Positions 32,489-45,082 are shown, counted from the stretch's first letter. The stretch is 64,000 bases of DNA from Phragmites australis (GCF_958298935.1 NC_084928.1:23343501-23407500), one strand, 5' to 3'. Notes: a model not told the origin generated them from the letters alone. Numbers and translations are program-made.

Positions 32489-33840
32489 ATGCGTTGACTG
32501 TGGGGATGTTTGATACCAAGAGCCACGAGAAGACATCAAGATAACAGAACATATTCTCATGGAGGAGCACATCATCGTGCAGACGTTTGCCAAGAGGCCA
32601 ACGCCGCCGTCGATCACCAAGTCGCCGCTGCACCCTAAGCAGATGCGATGTGCATGCCGCTCTTCGCTGCCTCGATACTGGATATGGGAAAGTTGTAACA
32701 AGCGCAACTCCACGCATGTGGCGCACGTATGGAGCTGTGGTCTCGTCAGTCCCTCTCATAGCGCTTTCTTGTCATTTGTTGTGCGCTCTGCTAGGCGCGT
32801 CGTTGGTCTCGCGGCTCACAGGCAGGCAACGTGTGGGCTAGGCTGAGACGACGGCTCTAAGAACCACTTCATGCGAGGGTAAACAAGCATGAGCCCTTTG
32901 CTGTTGAGAGAGTACTAGCTGGCAAGCATTGCACGAGGCTAGAAAAATCAAGGGGCATGTCGTGTCCACTCAGTGGGGGCTCCTGGTATGGTGCTGCAAG
33001 GTTTGACTAAAGTTCTCACTTTCACACCATTGACTATGGGATATTTATTTTTATGGAGTAAGAAATAATAGTATATTTACTTACCGTATGTGTACAAAGT
33101 CTCCATAGTCTATGTTCCGTATTAGAGGGTGCGCGTGAATGGTGCCGGAAGATGGCTCTTTGACGTTTGTAATGTCCACCTGTTCCGTCAACTGATAAGC
33201 TCATCTCTTTATAAAGTTTGCAACCCAGCGTATCCGTGCTATATAGGCCCACCTTGTTGTACCTTTAACAGCTCGGTACTCGCTATGTTATATTTTAGAG
33301 TTACAAATATCTCACGTAGAAAATGACCATCTGCTGGCTACTCTTTTTTTTTAAAGTTAAAATATTTCAAAGTGGCTGCCTACTCATCGCTCCTTTTTTA
33401 AAGATAGTACACTTAAATCAGCCATACGAACTTGGAGCATGGCCACAAAAGTCCATCGTATTTTACAGCTGTATGGACCGCCATATTTTACGGCAGCATG
33501 ATTGGTATACCGACGTACTTGCCACTCTAGCCTACTGGGCTCCGGTAGTAAAAAATGTTTTTTTACCATGGCACATGAGCCTTACCATTTGCAGCCATAT
33601 TGTTACATATTTACGATAGCACGTAGCTATGGAAGAAAATTTTATGGGATCGAGTTTTTCGTAGAGACCCGTGTAGCATTTTTACATGTGTCTTCGTATG
33701 CATAGGTATGCACGTGCGTGAGCCGTGCGATCACACGTATATGGTACGGATAAGAGTTTTACAGAGCCTTACGCGAGCGGGTCTCATAAAATTTCTCTTC
33801 CGTGGCTATGACTACTTTACTGTACTTTCCCTAACACGTG
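32489..33840. other. Interior of LTR element, left part; no gene recognised
   Basis: 32489-32870 is GC-rich and open in several frames, but none shows a domain I recognise. 32870-33840 is mixed sequence without a supported frame. Confidence 0.4.
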
Positions 33841-33884
33841 TACAACATTAGCACGTGCTAGTGGTGCTCTCTACCTCTCACACA

Positions 33885-34740
33885 GGGTCCAGAGAACTCA
33901 AGCTCTTGCAGCCAAGACGATTTCCGCTACTTGCTTCTACTCTTGTCTCACACCTCGCAGGCCTCCGAACCGGACGGGCTTCGCAGAGGCCTCCGCGAGA
34001 GGACAACCTCACGCCGAGGGCCACCTCGCTCCTGAGCCTCACCTGCCAGAGGACCACGTCGCGCCGGAGGCCTCACCCGGAGGCCACTCACCAGGAGCCG
34101 GGCTCCTCGCCGGAGCTCCACGTCGGCGCCGGAGGCCACTAACCCTGAGCCGGGCTCCCCGTTAGGGCTTCACGTCAGCACTAGCCGGCCTGCCTCCAAG
34201 CATGGCCGGAGCTCACCGCCGCCGCAGGCCCCGTCTCCAGAGCCGGAGCATGCCGCTTCCGCGCAGCCGGCCTGCCTCCAAGCATGGCCGGAACTCACCG
34301 CCACCGCAGGCCCCGTCTACAACCACGACCGTCCGACGTTGCGAAAGCTCATGCTCCACCGGTCCACCGACCTCACTATCACCATCTTCACCGCTGTCCA
34401 GGCCACGGGCATGATGGTCCTAATGACCTCGACGGCGGCGCCCTTCTCCGTGCGCTGGCGCCAAGGGGTGGAACTGGCGCCAAGGGGCAGAGCCCCGACT
34501 GCGTGCCGACCAACGGTACGCAGCTCGGGGTGCTGTGCCTTGGGTTCTGCCTAACGGCGCTCAGCACCGGCGGGCTCAACCGCTCTAAGTCGAGCGTCTC
34601 CAACTTCAGGTCCGAACAACTTCACGACGGCAAGCGCAAAAAGATGCTGCGCTTCCTCAAACAGTTCTACTTCTTCGTCAGCATCGGCGCACTGCTGGCC
34701 GTCACCATGCTGGTGGGCGCCACAGGATGAAGTGAGTGGG
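33885..34740 (+). pseudogene. Captured fragment of an NPF (NRT1/PTR) nitrate/peptide transporter gene
   Basis: At 34372-34443 the frame reads LTITIFTAVQATGMMVLMTS (TAAP). After a frame change, 34513-34729 reads TQLGVLCLGFCLTALSTGGL, then SSVSNFRSEQL and FLKQFYFFVSIGALLAVTML. This is the order of an NPF transporter from transmembrane helix 3 to 5, with the family's G-T-G-G region seen as ALSTGGL and the FGxDQF box decayed to FRSEQL. Upstream (33885-34330) is GC-rich and contains a local 88-bp duplication. No start, no further helices and the frameshift make it a fragment. The nearest subgroup looks like NPF6, from family knowledge only. Confidence 0.65.
34180..34325 (+). repeat. Local 88-bp duplication
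   Basis: ccggcctgcctccaagcatg with its following 30 bases occurs at about 34180 and again at about 34268, differing at a few positions. Confidence 0.75.
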
Positions 34741-35440
34741 CTTAGCCTACCCTGGAAGGACCCCGGGCCCTTTGCACAGCAGTGCACCCACGGAAACGTG
34801 GACCAGCCCATGAGCTGGCTCTCTCCCACCTCGCTGGGGGCTGAGACATGTGTGGAACTCAATTGAGGAAGCCTGGCTCTGAGCCAAATGGCATGTACAG
34901 CGTCTATGGCGTGCCAGCAACAACTCGCAGGACCCGTGGGCTGCCTGCCTCCTCAATGACAGCGGAGCGGCGGAGCCCAGCCTCAGTGGCTCCGAACCGT
35001 GCCTACGGCCTCTACAAAAGCAAGATATTTAGTGGACCTTAGAGCAAGGAATGATCGAGACCCGGCCTCCGAGCGCATGTGAGCCCCTCCTCCCGGTCTC
35101 GTCGGCTCTGTCTCTAGTCTGATAGGCCTTCGGCAGCGAGCGCTTGAGTTAGTGCGCCTAAGCTCCCACCGACCCCACTGTTGACGTCTCAAATTTAGCA
35201 TCGCTGTCTACTTTTAACCTTTACACAGCATTCTACTGCAAATTAGCTATTCAGTGATAGCGATAGATAGTAAAACTTAAGTCACATCTCTATTCAAATA
35301 GTAAATAATAAAACTTAAGTTATATTTATATTCAACAAAGTACAAACTTAGCTTAAGTTATATCTTGATCAAATAGTACCACATAATGCACAACAATCCA
35401 AACTCTCTGTTAACTTGAAGGGACAGGCATAGTACAGTCG
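34741..35440. other. Interior of LTR element; no gene seen
   Basis: 34741-35190 is moderately GC-rich without a recognised domain. 35190-35440 is AT-rich and has imperfect repeats around aaaacttaagt. Confidence 0.4.
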
Positions 35441-36015
35441 AGGTACAAAACCCTACGCACCTGAAGGAATAGCATACCTAGGTAACCTGGAAGGAATAGC
35501 ATACATAGGTAACCTGGAAGGCATAGCATGCCTCGGTAACGGTGATGCCTACGCACCTACAGGCCTAGCCTCGATAGCAGTGATGCCTACGCACCTACAG
35601 GCCTAGCCTCGATAGCAGTGATGCCTACGCACCTACAGGCATAGTCTCAGTAGCAGTGATGCCTACGCACCTGCACGCCTAGCCTCGGTAGCGGTGATGC
35701 CTATACACCTGCAGACATAGCCTCGGTAGCGGTGATACCTACGCACCTACAGGCCTAGCCTTAGTAGCGATGATGCCTACGTACCTATAGGCATAGCCTC
35801 GGTAGCGGTGATGCCTACGCACCTATAGGCCCAGCCTCGGTAGCGGTGATGCCTACGCACCTGCAGGCCTAGACTCGGTAGCTATGATGCCTACACACCT
35901 GCAGGCATAGGCTCGGTAGCGGTGATGCCTATGCACCTGCAGGCATAGCCTCGGTAGCGGTGATGCCTATGCACCTGCAAGCATAACCTTGGTAGAGGTG
36001 ATGCCTACATAGCCT
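35440..36015 (+). repeat. 38-bp minisatellite
   Basis: About a dozen imperfect units of the type ggtagcggtgatgcctacgc + acctgcaggcatagcctc (38 bp). The units drift gradually along the array; the left edge (ctaggtaacctggaaggaat) is a degenerate form. Confidence 0.85.
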
Positions 36016-36595
36016 CGGAGGCAAAAGAGGTCCATATCAGCTTATTGACTAATCCTAAGCTTACTTCATTACATGCATACATACATGCACACCATATCAT
36101 ATGCATATGCATCAGAACATATACATCACATACGCGCACCATCTAGCACCATAACATGTGCATTATGCCATATGCACCATCCCACATACAACGCACTATG
36201 AATCGCATCATGACATCGATTCATAGCCTTGTGATGACCATGTCGTATCATGGTCCCTCTTGCATCATGGTCCCACAAATAATAACTAACACACCCTCCA
36301 CCCGCTCACAACCGTAAGACGTGACGGGGTTAGGGGGATGACACTTCAAGCGACACACAATATGCGTAAAACACGAGATGCACCCTCCGCCTGCTCGTGG
36401 CCAAAAAGCGTGAGGAGGGTTGGGGAGTTTGGGAGTCAAAAGGCTTGGCCAATCCTACACAAGTTGCATAATTTCTCTATTCCTACCAAAACACGTTGTT
36501 TTCAAAACAATTACAGGAATAATGCAGGGGCTGAGATTCCGACAAACTTGAGTGGGACTCAGAATATAGGGGCTCCAGACCGCTCTACCTCTGTC
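36016..36595. other. Interior of LTR element; no gene seen
   Basis: Simple catac/atgca-rich sequence to about 36240, then mixed sequence with two related segments (caccctccacccgctcacaa at 36291 and caccctccgcctgctcgtgg at 36381). No supported frame. Confidence 0.4.
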
Positions 36596-37470
36596 GATCC
36601 CCACCGCATCTGCTGCTGAGGGGTAGTGCGCTGCCCCCTTAGCCTCGCGATCGACTCCACCTCCGGCATCCACCACTGAGGGGGTAGCGGGCTGCCTCCC
36701 TCAGCCTCGCTGTCAACTCCACCTCCAGCATCCACTATTGAGGGGGTAGCCCGCTACCCCCCTCAGCCTTGCTATCGACTCCACCTCTGGCATCCACCGC
36801 TGAGGGGGTAGCCTGATACCCCCCTCAGCCTTGCTGTCGACTCCACCTTCGGCATCCACCACTGAGGGGGTAGCCGGCATCCATCGCTGAGGGGGTAGCC
36901 GGCATCCATCGCTAAGGAGGTAGTCGGCATCCAACGCTAAGGGGGTAGCTGGCATCCACCACTAAGGGGGTAGAGGGCTGCTCCCAGCACCTCGCCAATG
37001 ACTAGCTCTGGCATCCACTGCTGAGGGGGTAGCGGACCACCCCCTCAGCCTCGCCATCATCTTCGTCCCCAGATATCGACGAGGGGGGCTCCGGATGGCT
37101 CTGCCTCTGCCACGCCTCTCAGCTTTGCCGTCGACTCCACCTCCAGTATCCACTGCTGAGGGGGTAGCAGGCTGCCTCTATCAGGCTCGTTGTCAACTCC
37201 GCCTTTGGTTTACGCCACCAGGGGCTCTTGACGACTCTGCCTCCACCACGCCTCTCAGCCTCGCCGTCGACTCCACCTTCGACATCCACTGCTGAGGGTG
37301 TAGCAGGCTACCTCCCTCTACCTTGCCATCGACTCCACCTCTGGTTTACGCCACTGGAGGCTCCAGATGGCTTTGCCTCCACCACCTCCCTCAGCCTCGT
37401 CGCCGACTCCACCTACGACAGCTACCATTGAGGGCGTAGTGGGCTGCCTCCCTTAGCCTCGTTGTCGACT
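36596..37470 (+). repeat. Second minisatellite, about 60 bp with higher-order units
   Basis: Units contain cctcagcctcgctgtc, gactccacctc.ggcatcca and cgctgagggggtagc. They are tightly spaced (about 60 bp) to 36900, shortened at 36870-36970, and at 37090-37400 arranged as longer composite units of about 130 bp that add a ttacgccac.ggggctc block. Confidence 0.75.
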
Positions 37471-37657
37471 CTGCCATGGGGCTTTGGACCATGTCACCAC
37501 CATCGGACCTCGTTGCCACCGCTTGCGGCCATCACCTAGAGATTTTACAAGGATGGGACTCTGTTCGAGATATCCTGACTCTGTGGTGGGACTAGAGCTA
37601 GTTCTCTGTTCATTAGCTCGTCCCTCGAAACCTTGGAGCCAGTGGATGAGGTGGTGT

Positions 37658-37986
37658 TGTTGGGGGAACGCCCTAGCCTAAAGATATTTAGATGATGCAC
37701 TATGGTATTACTATGGCTATCATAGTATCTCAGCCACCACGTGTTATGTAAAGGGGTGAAATACCCAAAATACCCCTCCATGCATAAGATTGTAATATAA
37801 TATCTTAGGGGTAAACTAGTAATTAGATTGGCTGGAGATGAGGACAGAGGTTTTCCCCCATTACATTGGCTTCACTTCTCTCTCGTTCTCTCCTTTTGGC
37901 TTACAGGTTCATCTCCAAGCTCGAGCCCTCTTGTTGGAGTAGGCTCTTGCTGCATTCTATCCAGGGCACATCTTTGTGCCCCAACA
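37658..37986. repeat. Right LTR of the non-autonomous element
   Basis: 329 bp, TGTTGGGGGAACGCC to CCCCAACA, followed directly by the CTTTA target duplication. Colinear with 32113-32488. Confidence 0.8.
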
Positions 37987-37991
37987 CTTTA

Positions 37992-40900
37992 GGTTTTGTT
38001 TCCAATTTGGAATTTTTTTAATAAAGGCAGGTGATGCCACCCTGCTGTGCCCGTTTCGTGTTTCCTGTGCATGCAAGCATCTCTGCTCCTACACGCTTGC
38101 TGTCAGTCTATGCCCATCGTGTCAGGTGCCACCACTGCTCTGCTATCACTTCGCCGCCTGTTGCTATTGTGTAGCCGAGCTAGTGCTGTTGTGCGGCCAA
38201 GGAAAGCAAGGAGGAAAGAAAGAAGAAATTGAAGGAGAATAAAAGAAGAAGGAAATGAAAGAGAAGGAAAGAGGAGACGCAAAATTTGTCGTTGATTTGT
38301 GTTGTTCGCTTCGAGCATAAACCCTAATTAGTCCCTGGAGGATGATGGATGAGTTTGGATGAATAGAATCGCTGCTGAAATTTGTGATCTGTAGTTTCAT
38401 AGTTGTGCAGCGAGTTAATTTGTTTTCAAATCTGGTATTAATTGGCGCAGAATCTTGCCATTGCCATAAAATGAAAATTGGCGTTTTGTCGTAATCTTTC
38501 TAATTTTGCTAGTTTCGTTCAATTTCAACTAGCGGTATGGCCAAAACAGTGCTGCTGTCCGGTCATTTTTAATCTGCATAATAATTTCTTTATCTGTTTT
38601 TGGATAAATTAAAACAAGAATTGGTCCAGAGCACTAAAAGCAAAGTTGTAGAGAACTTCCTGCATATGTCCGAGATGGCCTTATTTGCTGCAATTGGTTA
38701 AGTGGATTGAAACATGTGGAAAAAACATTGATCAACATAGAAATTTAGTTGAATTTTCAAATAATGCGAGAATCAGGTTTTTAGGTTTTGGCCGAGGCAC
38801 TAGTTCAGGTATTCATCATATAGTCTTGTGCTCGTCGTGGGAAGTCAAGTGCCAAGGGTGTGACGTTGAGATCTCATCAAGGTTAAGGCAAGTGCATGTT
38901 GAAATTGTGTGATGACATGGTTTTCTTGTTGGTTGATTTCTCGATCCTTTCAATTATTCGTATTTTCATGTGTTGTTGTGATTCAAGTTTCATGAGTGTT
39001 CCTGTCAAAAGATTCAAGTTTCATGTTGTTCCTTATCATATCATTCATGTGCTGGGGGGTTTTTCCAAAAACACCAGTTGTGCAATTTGGTTCATTTGTT
39101 TAGGTTCCTGTGAGTAAGCACTAGCCCTGCTAGCTCATTTCTACCAGTAAATGCTAAGGATGTCATCCAGATGTTGTCCGTTTCAGACGGTAACTACTAT
39201 TCCATTGATAAATTCCAGCATTCAACTTATTGATTTCCAATATTTCACATATTGTCACTTTGATTATATTTTTGGTATGTGTTCTTCTAGTTCCAAATTG
39301 TAATTGCTGAGTATTTTTACTTACTTTTGTGATTTATTTGGTTTTTAGGTACCAAGTGATCGCAACATTCACATGATTGCAAGTAGTACGTTTCTACTTG
39401 AGCACTGACATACCTTTACATATACTTAGGTCTTTATAATGAGTCATCAGAACTGACTTTACTAGCTTAGTTTTGTTGAGTACTTTGTGGATGAGACGGT
39501 TGTTGGTGGTTCTTATGCCTCACTAATCCGCAAGTGCATAGATATCACTGTAGCCTTCACCTCTGAGTATCCCAGGGTATCGTATCCACAAGGAATGAGT
39601 AGTATTTTGACACACTTATTTGATTTATGTTAAATAGAGAAGAGGTTGAGGAAGCTTTGTATTGGGAGAGAGAGGAATGAGTTGAGTATTTCCTTCCATC
39701 TAGGCTTCACTTTGGCAATCACTTGTCTCTTGTATTTATTAGAAAACTGAATATATAATTAGGCGCTACCTCATCAAACACCTACTGGGTAACCCCAACA
39801 TAGCTAATCTACAATAGTTGTCACCTAGACACCACGTGGATTACTAGCATTCCAAGCTAACTATATACCTAGACACCATGTCTAAATTAGAGAGATAATA
39901 CTTTGATAAGCATGCATGGAACCCATAGGTACATTAAATAGCCAAATAATGCTTGAAACCAATTAAAAGACTAGCTCACATCAAGTATTACCCGACCGAA
40001 AAAAGAGGAGGCTCACTCCATAGTAGTGATCAATATCATTGAGGTACAAGAGGTGTGAGACATCAGCGTTTTGTTGCCCACACCAAGTCTCCTCAAAATC
40101 TCGTACCACTCTCTTCCTATACAAGCTCTAAAAGTGGTGGAAAAATGAACTAACAAGTGGTGGAAGTGATGGAATGGTGAGGGGATGCCCCAAAGGAGTG
40201 GGATGGGGGGCCTTTTATACTAGGCTGGTTGGCCTAGGTTGGTTGGCAGGCAGGCCTATGTGCACCAAATTGATCGGGCAGCCTCCACGTGGGGGCCGGG
40301 TGGCCTATGCATCGCTGTAGCGGTGGATTGGCGGCCGAAGAGCTTTTGACTAGATGTGAAGAGAATCTTAGGCCGAGCAGCCTCTCCGACAAGTCCAGGC
40401 GGTCTAGTCCAAAGGCAGTTCCAACCTAGGATTCCACTTGAAGGCATTGGCCAGGCAGCCCCACTTGTTGGGCCAGCCGACCCATATATGAGGCCAGCCT
40501 AAAATTATAGGTCGGCTAGTTTCTACAGCCAAAAGTAGTTTGGCCATAGAATTCCCTGGTTTAAGGATGAAATTCTACTGTTGAATGAGTTGAGGTTCCA
40601 TGCCACTTAGGATAGTTGGCTGGGCCTCATAGGCCAGGTGGCCAACCTTGGTCAGGCCAACTTCATGTGACATCCTCTTGTGGCTGGCCAGCCTAGATAA
40701 GGTGGTTGGCTAGCCAAGCCACATAGGTCAGCTCACTGACCTCTAGGCCGATGGATGTTCGGGCACATGTTCCACAGGCTAAACCCCACAAACCCATGAT
40801 CGAATGTGCTGCTGTTCATCCAGCTAACCAAATCTTCCCGTGGAAGCTTGTTTTCGTCTGATTCGTCTGTGATGCCATTTTATTCATCTTTTCAGTATTT

Positions 40901-41901
40901 TTCTGCAAAAGCATGTTGGCACACCAAAACTAGTGGACGAGTGAGCGTTAGAGTGATAAAATACATAGAACATGTTATTTACCAGTATCCATGGGTAAAA
41001 TTATTGTTTAACATGCATCAATAATGGTTTATGTTTGGTGTTATCATGGCTATTTAGTTATTCTATCATTATGCGATGGTTACTACTACTTATTTGTTAT
41101 TCCTGTGGTTATATATTGTGTCGTGGATGTCCATATTTGAATAGAAGAATCTACCGAAATTTTAGATAAATTCTAAACTTTGTAGATTTTTAAGTATTAT
41201 GTGGTAGCCTCAGGGTATGTGAATACCTAGGGTGTTACAAGGCTGGCCAATGGGAGACTGATACCGAGGTCCACTGACCCTGCTCCTCGCCGATGTTGCC
41301 TTTTTGTTACTACTTATCGGTTGTTGCGGCAAGGGAGGGAAGAAGGTAAGGGAACTAGGAAGAAGAAGCAAGAAATGAATGACAAAGAGAAAAAGAGGAA
41401 AGAGAAGAGGATTTTGTGAATTTTTCCGATGTTTTTGCAAATTCATGCTAACTTTCCTCGTAATCCCTAGATGCAAGAATCTCATTTAGAATTGATTTGG
41501 TCAACTGTAGATCAATTTTCATTATTACTAATTAATTAGGGAATTATCTTAACAATTATAATGTTGTCCCATGATAGATAGATAGCTAGATATTTTTTCT
41601 CTGATTAACATGATAATTTCCTTATAGTCTGTGATTAGTAATGGTATAGATAAATATGTTTTTATGTATGTGTGTAAACCTAACTTGATTGTTGAAACAA
41701 ATTATGGATTTGGAGGTAGGCTTGCGACCGGACTAAAAGACTTGCAATATGTGGATTAACAACTTCCATGAGTAGGAACGAGCCAATATCAACTAAAAAA
41801 TAGAGGTTGAGTAGAACATAGTGGATCTCGCATTGTCTCCCTCGACGACATAAGGGCAACCCAAATGGTGGTGTTTTGGGAAGAGTGTTGACTAGAGTTT
41901 A
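37992..41901. other. Intron 1, middle part: LTR-like and other repeats; no gene seen
   Basis: No coding domain. From about 39517 (cactaatccgcaagtgcata ... gggtatcgtatccacaagga) the sequence looks like the start of a grass LTR family, with a TATA-like ttttatacta at 40211, but no second copy or duplication was found. 41218-41237 (gtgaatacctagggtgttaca) resembles an LTR 3' end. Purine-rich aaggaaagaggag tracts at 38220 and 41390 hint at related segments. Confidence 0.35.
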
Positions 41902-41919
41902 GGAAGAATTTGATTTGTT

Positions 41920-42797
41920 TATTTTTTTTGCGAAGGGAAAGGGTTTATATTGATTTGGAGTACCAGTACATCTCAAAACCCAAGGAAATACAAGTAAAAA
42001 ACATCTAAAACCTTCTTGCATCTTCTTCAGCTTCGACGATTTCTGCCACTCTGCACGAGCCGAGTCTGTGAAGCAAGCCTCTCACGCTGAGACCATCGAC
42101 CAACTCCTAGCGTTGGAAACGCCGCAACACCTAGCTCTCTGGAACCATCGCCGAAGCAAATACCTAAGCCACTAAAAGCGAATCGGCTATTGTGTCGCCA
42201 GCTCAAGCACATGAAGACTTGATCCTCTACGACCACCTGCAAAGAAGCCTACGACCTAGAGCTACAACTCACCAAAGGGATGGCAATGAGGCCCAATCCC
42301 TCCACAGAAAAGGCCAGCAGCACTAGCTGCGACACTGGTGCTCCAGCAAAAGCAACACCTAACCCACACATCAAACAACCAAAAACATACCTCACACAGC
42401 TCCCACCAGAGATGACAACAGGAGTATCCCTATAGTAGCATCACCAGAGACATCTTGGCCATAGAACATCACTACGTTGGGAACAGCTAAAGGCATACTG
42501 CCTAAACCCTATAGGGAAACCATAGAACTCAACCTACCAGCGTCAGAGAGAACAAATCGCCACGAAAGTGACAGCGATGGTGGTAGAATCCGAAGAGAAG
42601 AGCTCCAACCAAAAAAAGAAACTGAAAAGACCTACTTACTGCTATACAGGATGGGTCCCTCACCCTAACCACACCGTCAGCACGCTAGAGACAGCAGGAG
42701 TGGGGCCAGATTAGTCGATTAATCGAATGACTAGTTTCCGCCTGTCTTTACTATAGCATGGGGAAAGGTCCTCTCTATTTCTGTTTTTTGTTTCCTT
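41920..42797 (-). mobile_element. Retroposed sequence with 18-bp target duplication
   Basis: A perfect 18-bp repeat ggaagaatttgatttgtt at 41902-41919 and 42798-42815 flanks 878 bp. On the minus strand the insert ends in a short A tract (cgcaaaaaaaata), the signature of LINE-driven insertion. The body is C/A-rich on the plus strand with no complete frame, so it is either a 5'-truncated LINE or a retroposed transcript. It is in intron 1 of the RNase III-like gene. Confidence 0.75.
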
Positions 42798-43136
42798 GGA
42801 AGAATTTGATTTGTTGATATGATCAAGTTTCTTTTTTCTTAGAAATAAACACTTGACTAATTCTTATACATACCCTTTTTCTTGTTCCTTCTTCCTCCTG
42901 CCCTCCCATCCTCACATAGGGTTGTCAAAAGAGGTGAGCATGAGCAAGTGTTTGCTTAAGTTGGTGTTCGAGCTTTAAACTAGGACACTAAGCTCAAGCT
43001 AAGATCGAGCTCAGCTCAATATGGCTTGGTAAAGCCCGATAACTTTAATATAATATGTTACAGATCGAAAAAGTACAAGATCAACTCAGTAAAGCTTTGT
43101 TTATAGAGTAAGTATGTACGTGAGTGTAATATCGAT

Positions 43137-44610
43137 CACTACTACAAAAACTATTTTTCAAAACATCCAATGTGTCTTTCCACATACGGGTCATATGGCA
43201 AACCGTCTGAGTGATTTTCAAAGGTGGGTGACATAAGAAGCCGTCTGTGTAAAGGTCATTTGCATAGGCAATTACTTACGTGAACCGCCTGTTTTTATTT
43301 TCAGAGGCTTGATGATTAACATATGTGATTCACATAAGTAATTGCCTGTGGTAATAGTCAATTTAAGAGACGGTTCCTATGTAAACCGCCTGTAGAACTG
43401 GAGGGTTATTTTCAGAGGCGGTTAATATAAGGAACCGTCTCTAAACATAGATAGTATGTTATCTAAAAACTTCATAACTTTTTTTTATACGAATTCAGAT
43501 AGAGATAATCTTTATATGAAAATTATAGTCATCGATGAGATCTACAACTTTGTAGTTCAAAACTTTTTTATTTGAAATCATTAAGTGTCAAAATAATCAG
43601 TTAAAGTTTCACACATAAGTTTCACGTGCTATTGTTACCACAAGTCCTATTAATACAAGTAAACTCAAGAACAAGGAGAAGAAAAAGAATACTACCAACT
43701 CTAACATCTCCAAGAAAAATATCTAAGACGTCTACTATCAACAACAAGACTTAACTTATAGAAGTACTAGTGATAACAATAGTATATACGCTCCTTTTGA
43801 TCGATATCTTATATCTAAAATTTTAAACGATTATTCTGATACCTAAATGACTTCAAATAAAAAAAAATCAACTATAAAGTTATAAATCTCGTCGAATGTT
43901 ATAATTTTCATGTAAATTTTGTCCTCATCGGAGCTTTTATGAAAAAGTTATGAAATTTTTAAGATAAGTTATCATTAATTTTCAAAGATGGTTTCTTATG
44001 CGAACTGTCTCTGAAAATAACCCTATATTTTCACAAGTGGTTCCTTATGTAAATCATCTCTGGTATTGGATGACAGTTTATTTTAAAAAATTCATAATTT
44101 TTTCATATGAAGTCGGATGAGTATAAACTTTATATGAAAATTATACCTCTCGACGAGATCTATAACTTTGTAGTTGAAAATCTTTTCATTTAAAATCATT
44201 TAGATGCCTAAATAATTGTTTGAAGTTTCAAATAAAAGATATCAATAGTAATGCATATGCTATATGAAATCTGTGGTGGGACGGTGAGGAGGATTCGCGC
44301 GAGTTGAGAGGTTTCGAGTTCAAATGCCAAAAACCGCACGCACCCGTATTCGTGCGAAAAAACGTGTCACTTGTGACTTTAGACGTCACGGCCTAGGGGG
44401 TACTTGGTAGGTAAAAAAATAGCTTTTTTTGGGCCGATTAGCACAGATGGTTCCTTAAGCGGATCACTGTGAAAATAGGTTTTCAGATATGGTCTCTTTT
44501 GCGCATGTGAAAATCGTTCATTTTCACAGACCTTCGATCACAGGCTGGTATGTCGAACGCCTATGAAAATAGGTTATCACCTGTCTTTAGAAATAGTTTT
44601 TGTAGTAGTG
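43137..44610. mobile_element. Non-autonomous CACTA (En/Spm) transposon
   Basis: Ends are a perfect 17-bp inverted repeat CACTACTACAAAAACTA / TAGTTTTTGTAGTAGTG. Flanking triplets are gat and gac, a 3-bp duplication with one change. Subterminal repeats of the gaaccgcctgt / aaccgtctctg type fill both sides. The 1474-bp element has no transposase frame. Three copies of a segment of about 150 bp lie inside: 43450-43600 and 44090-44240 direct, 43795-43960 inverted. Confidence 0.85.
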
Positions 44611-44646
44611 GACTTGAGCTTCGATAAAGCTCGAAAATTGTGTAGG

Positions 44647-44648
<2 letters not shown>

Positions 44649-44709
<61 letters not shown>

Positions 44710-45082
44710 AAAACTAGTATGTACTCCTGGGTGTATGTACTCTCACCTCTTATATACCACTTTTACACGTGTGTTATACTTCTTTATCACTTTAAATATA
44801 CTTCATTAGTAATTATAAGATACTACAATACAAATCCCACGAAATTTTTTATGAAATTCCATGATTTTTATCATAATTTGCATATATACTTCTTTTATGT
44901 ATAAAAAAGAGTATATAGCAAAAATGAAAGGCTAACATTGAATTTTTTTTCATACAACTCATATTGGAGTATCTTAGAATTAGTATTAGAGTATACTAAA
45001 AATGATAAAAGAGTATAAAGTGTTTGTTGAGGTGGTATATTGCATGTGGGAGTACATACTCCTAGGAGTATAGAATAGCTGT

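Larger units (their letters stand above)
32113..37986. mobile_element. Non-autonomous LTR retrotransposon carrying a host gene fragment
   Basis: Two direct repeats, 32113-32488 and 37658-37986, both start TGTTGG and end CCCCAACA, and the whole unit is flanked by CTTTA at 32108-32112 and 37987-37991, a perfect 5-bp target duplication. The LTRs are visibly diverged, so the insertion is old. The 5.2-kb interior has no gag, RT or integrase; it holds a transporter gene fragment and two minisatellites. No clear primer-binding site is seen after the left LTR. It sits in intron 1 of the RNase III-like gene. Confidence 0.8.

Noticed and set aside
32433..32846. GC-rich frames after the left LTR as a gag gene
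   Set aside because: No capsid or zinc-knuckle motif in any of the six frames; too short.
35440..36015. CRISPR-like array
   Set aside because: Units are contiguous with no unique spacers, in a plant genome; it is a minisatellite.
37658..37986. Stand-alone solo LTR
   Set aside because: Its immediate flanks do not match (ggtgt versus cttta), but the outer flanks of the pair 32113-37986 do, so it is the right LTR of one element.
44270..44410. B-box-like gagttcaaatgcc suggesting a tRNA or SINE
   Set aside because: No A box at the right distance and it lies inside the CACTA element; no tRNA fold.
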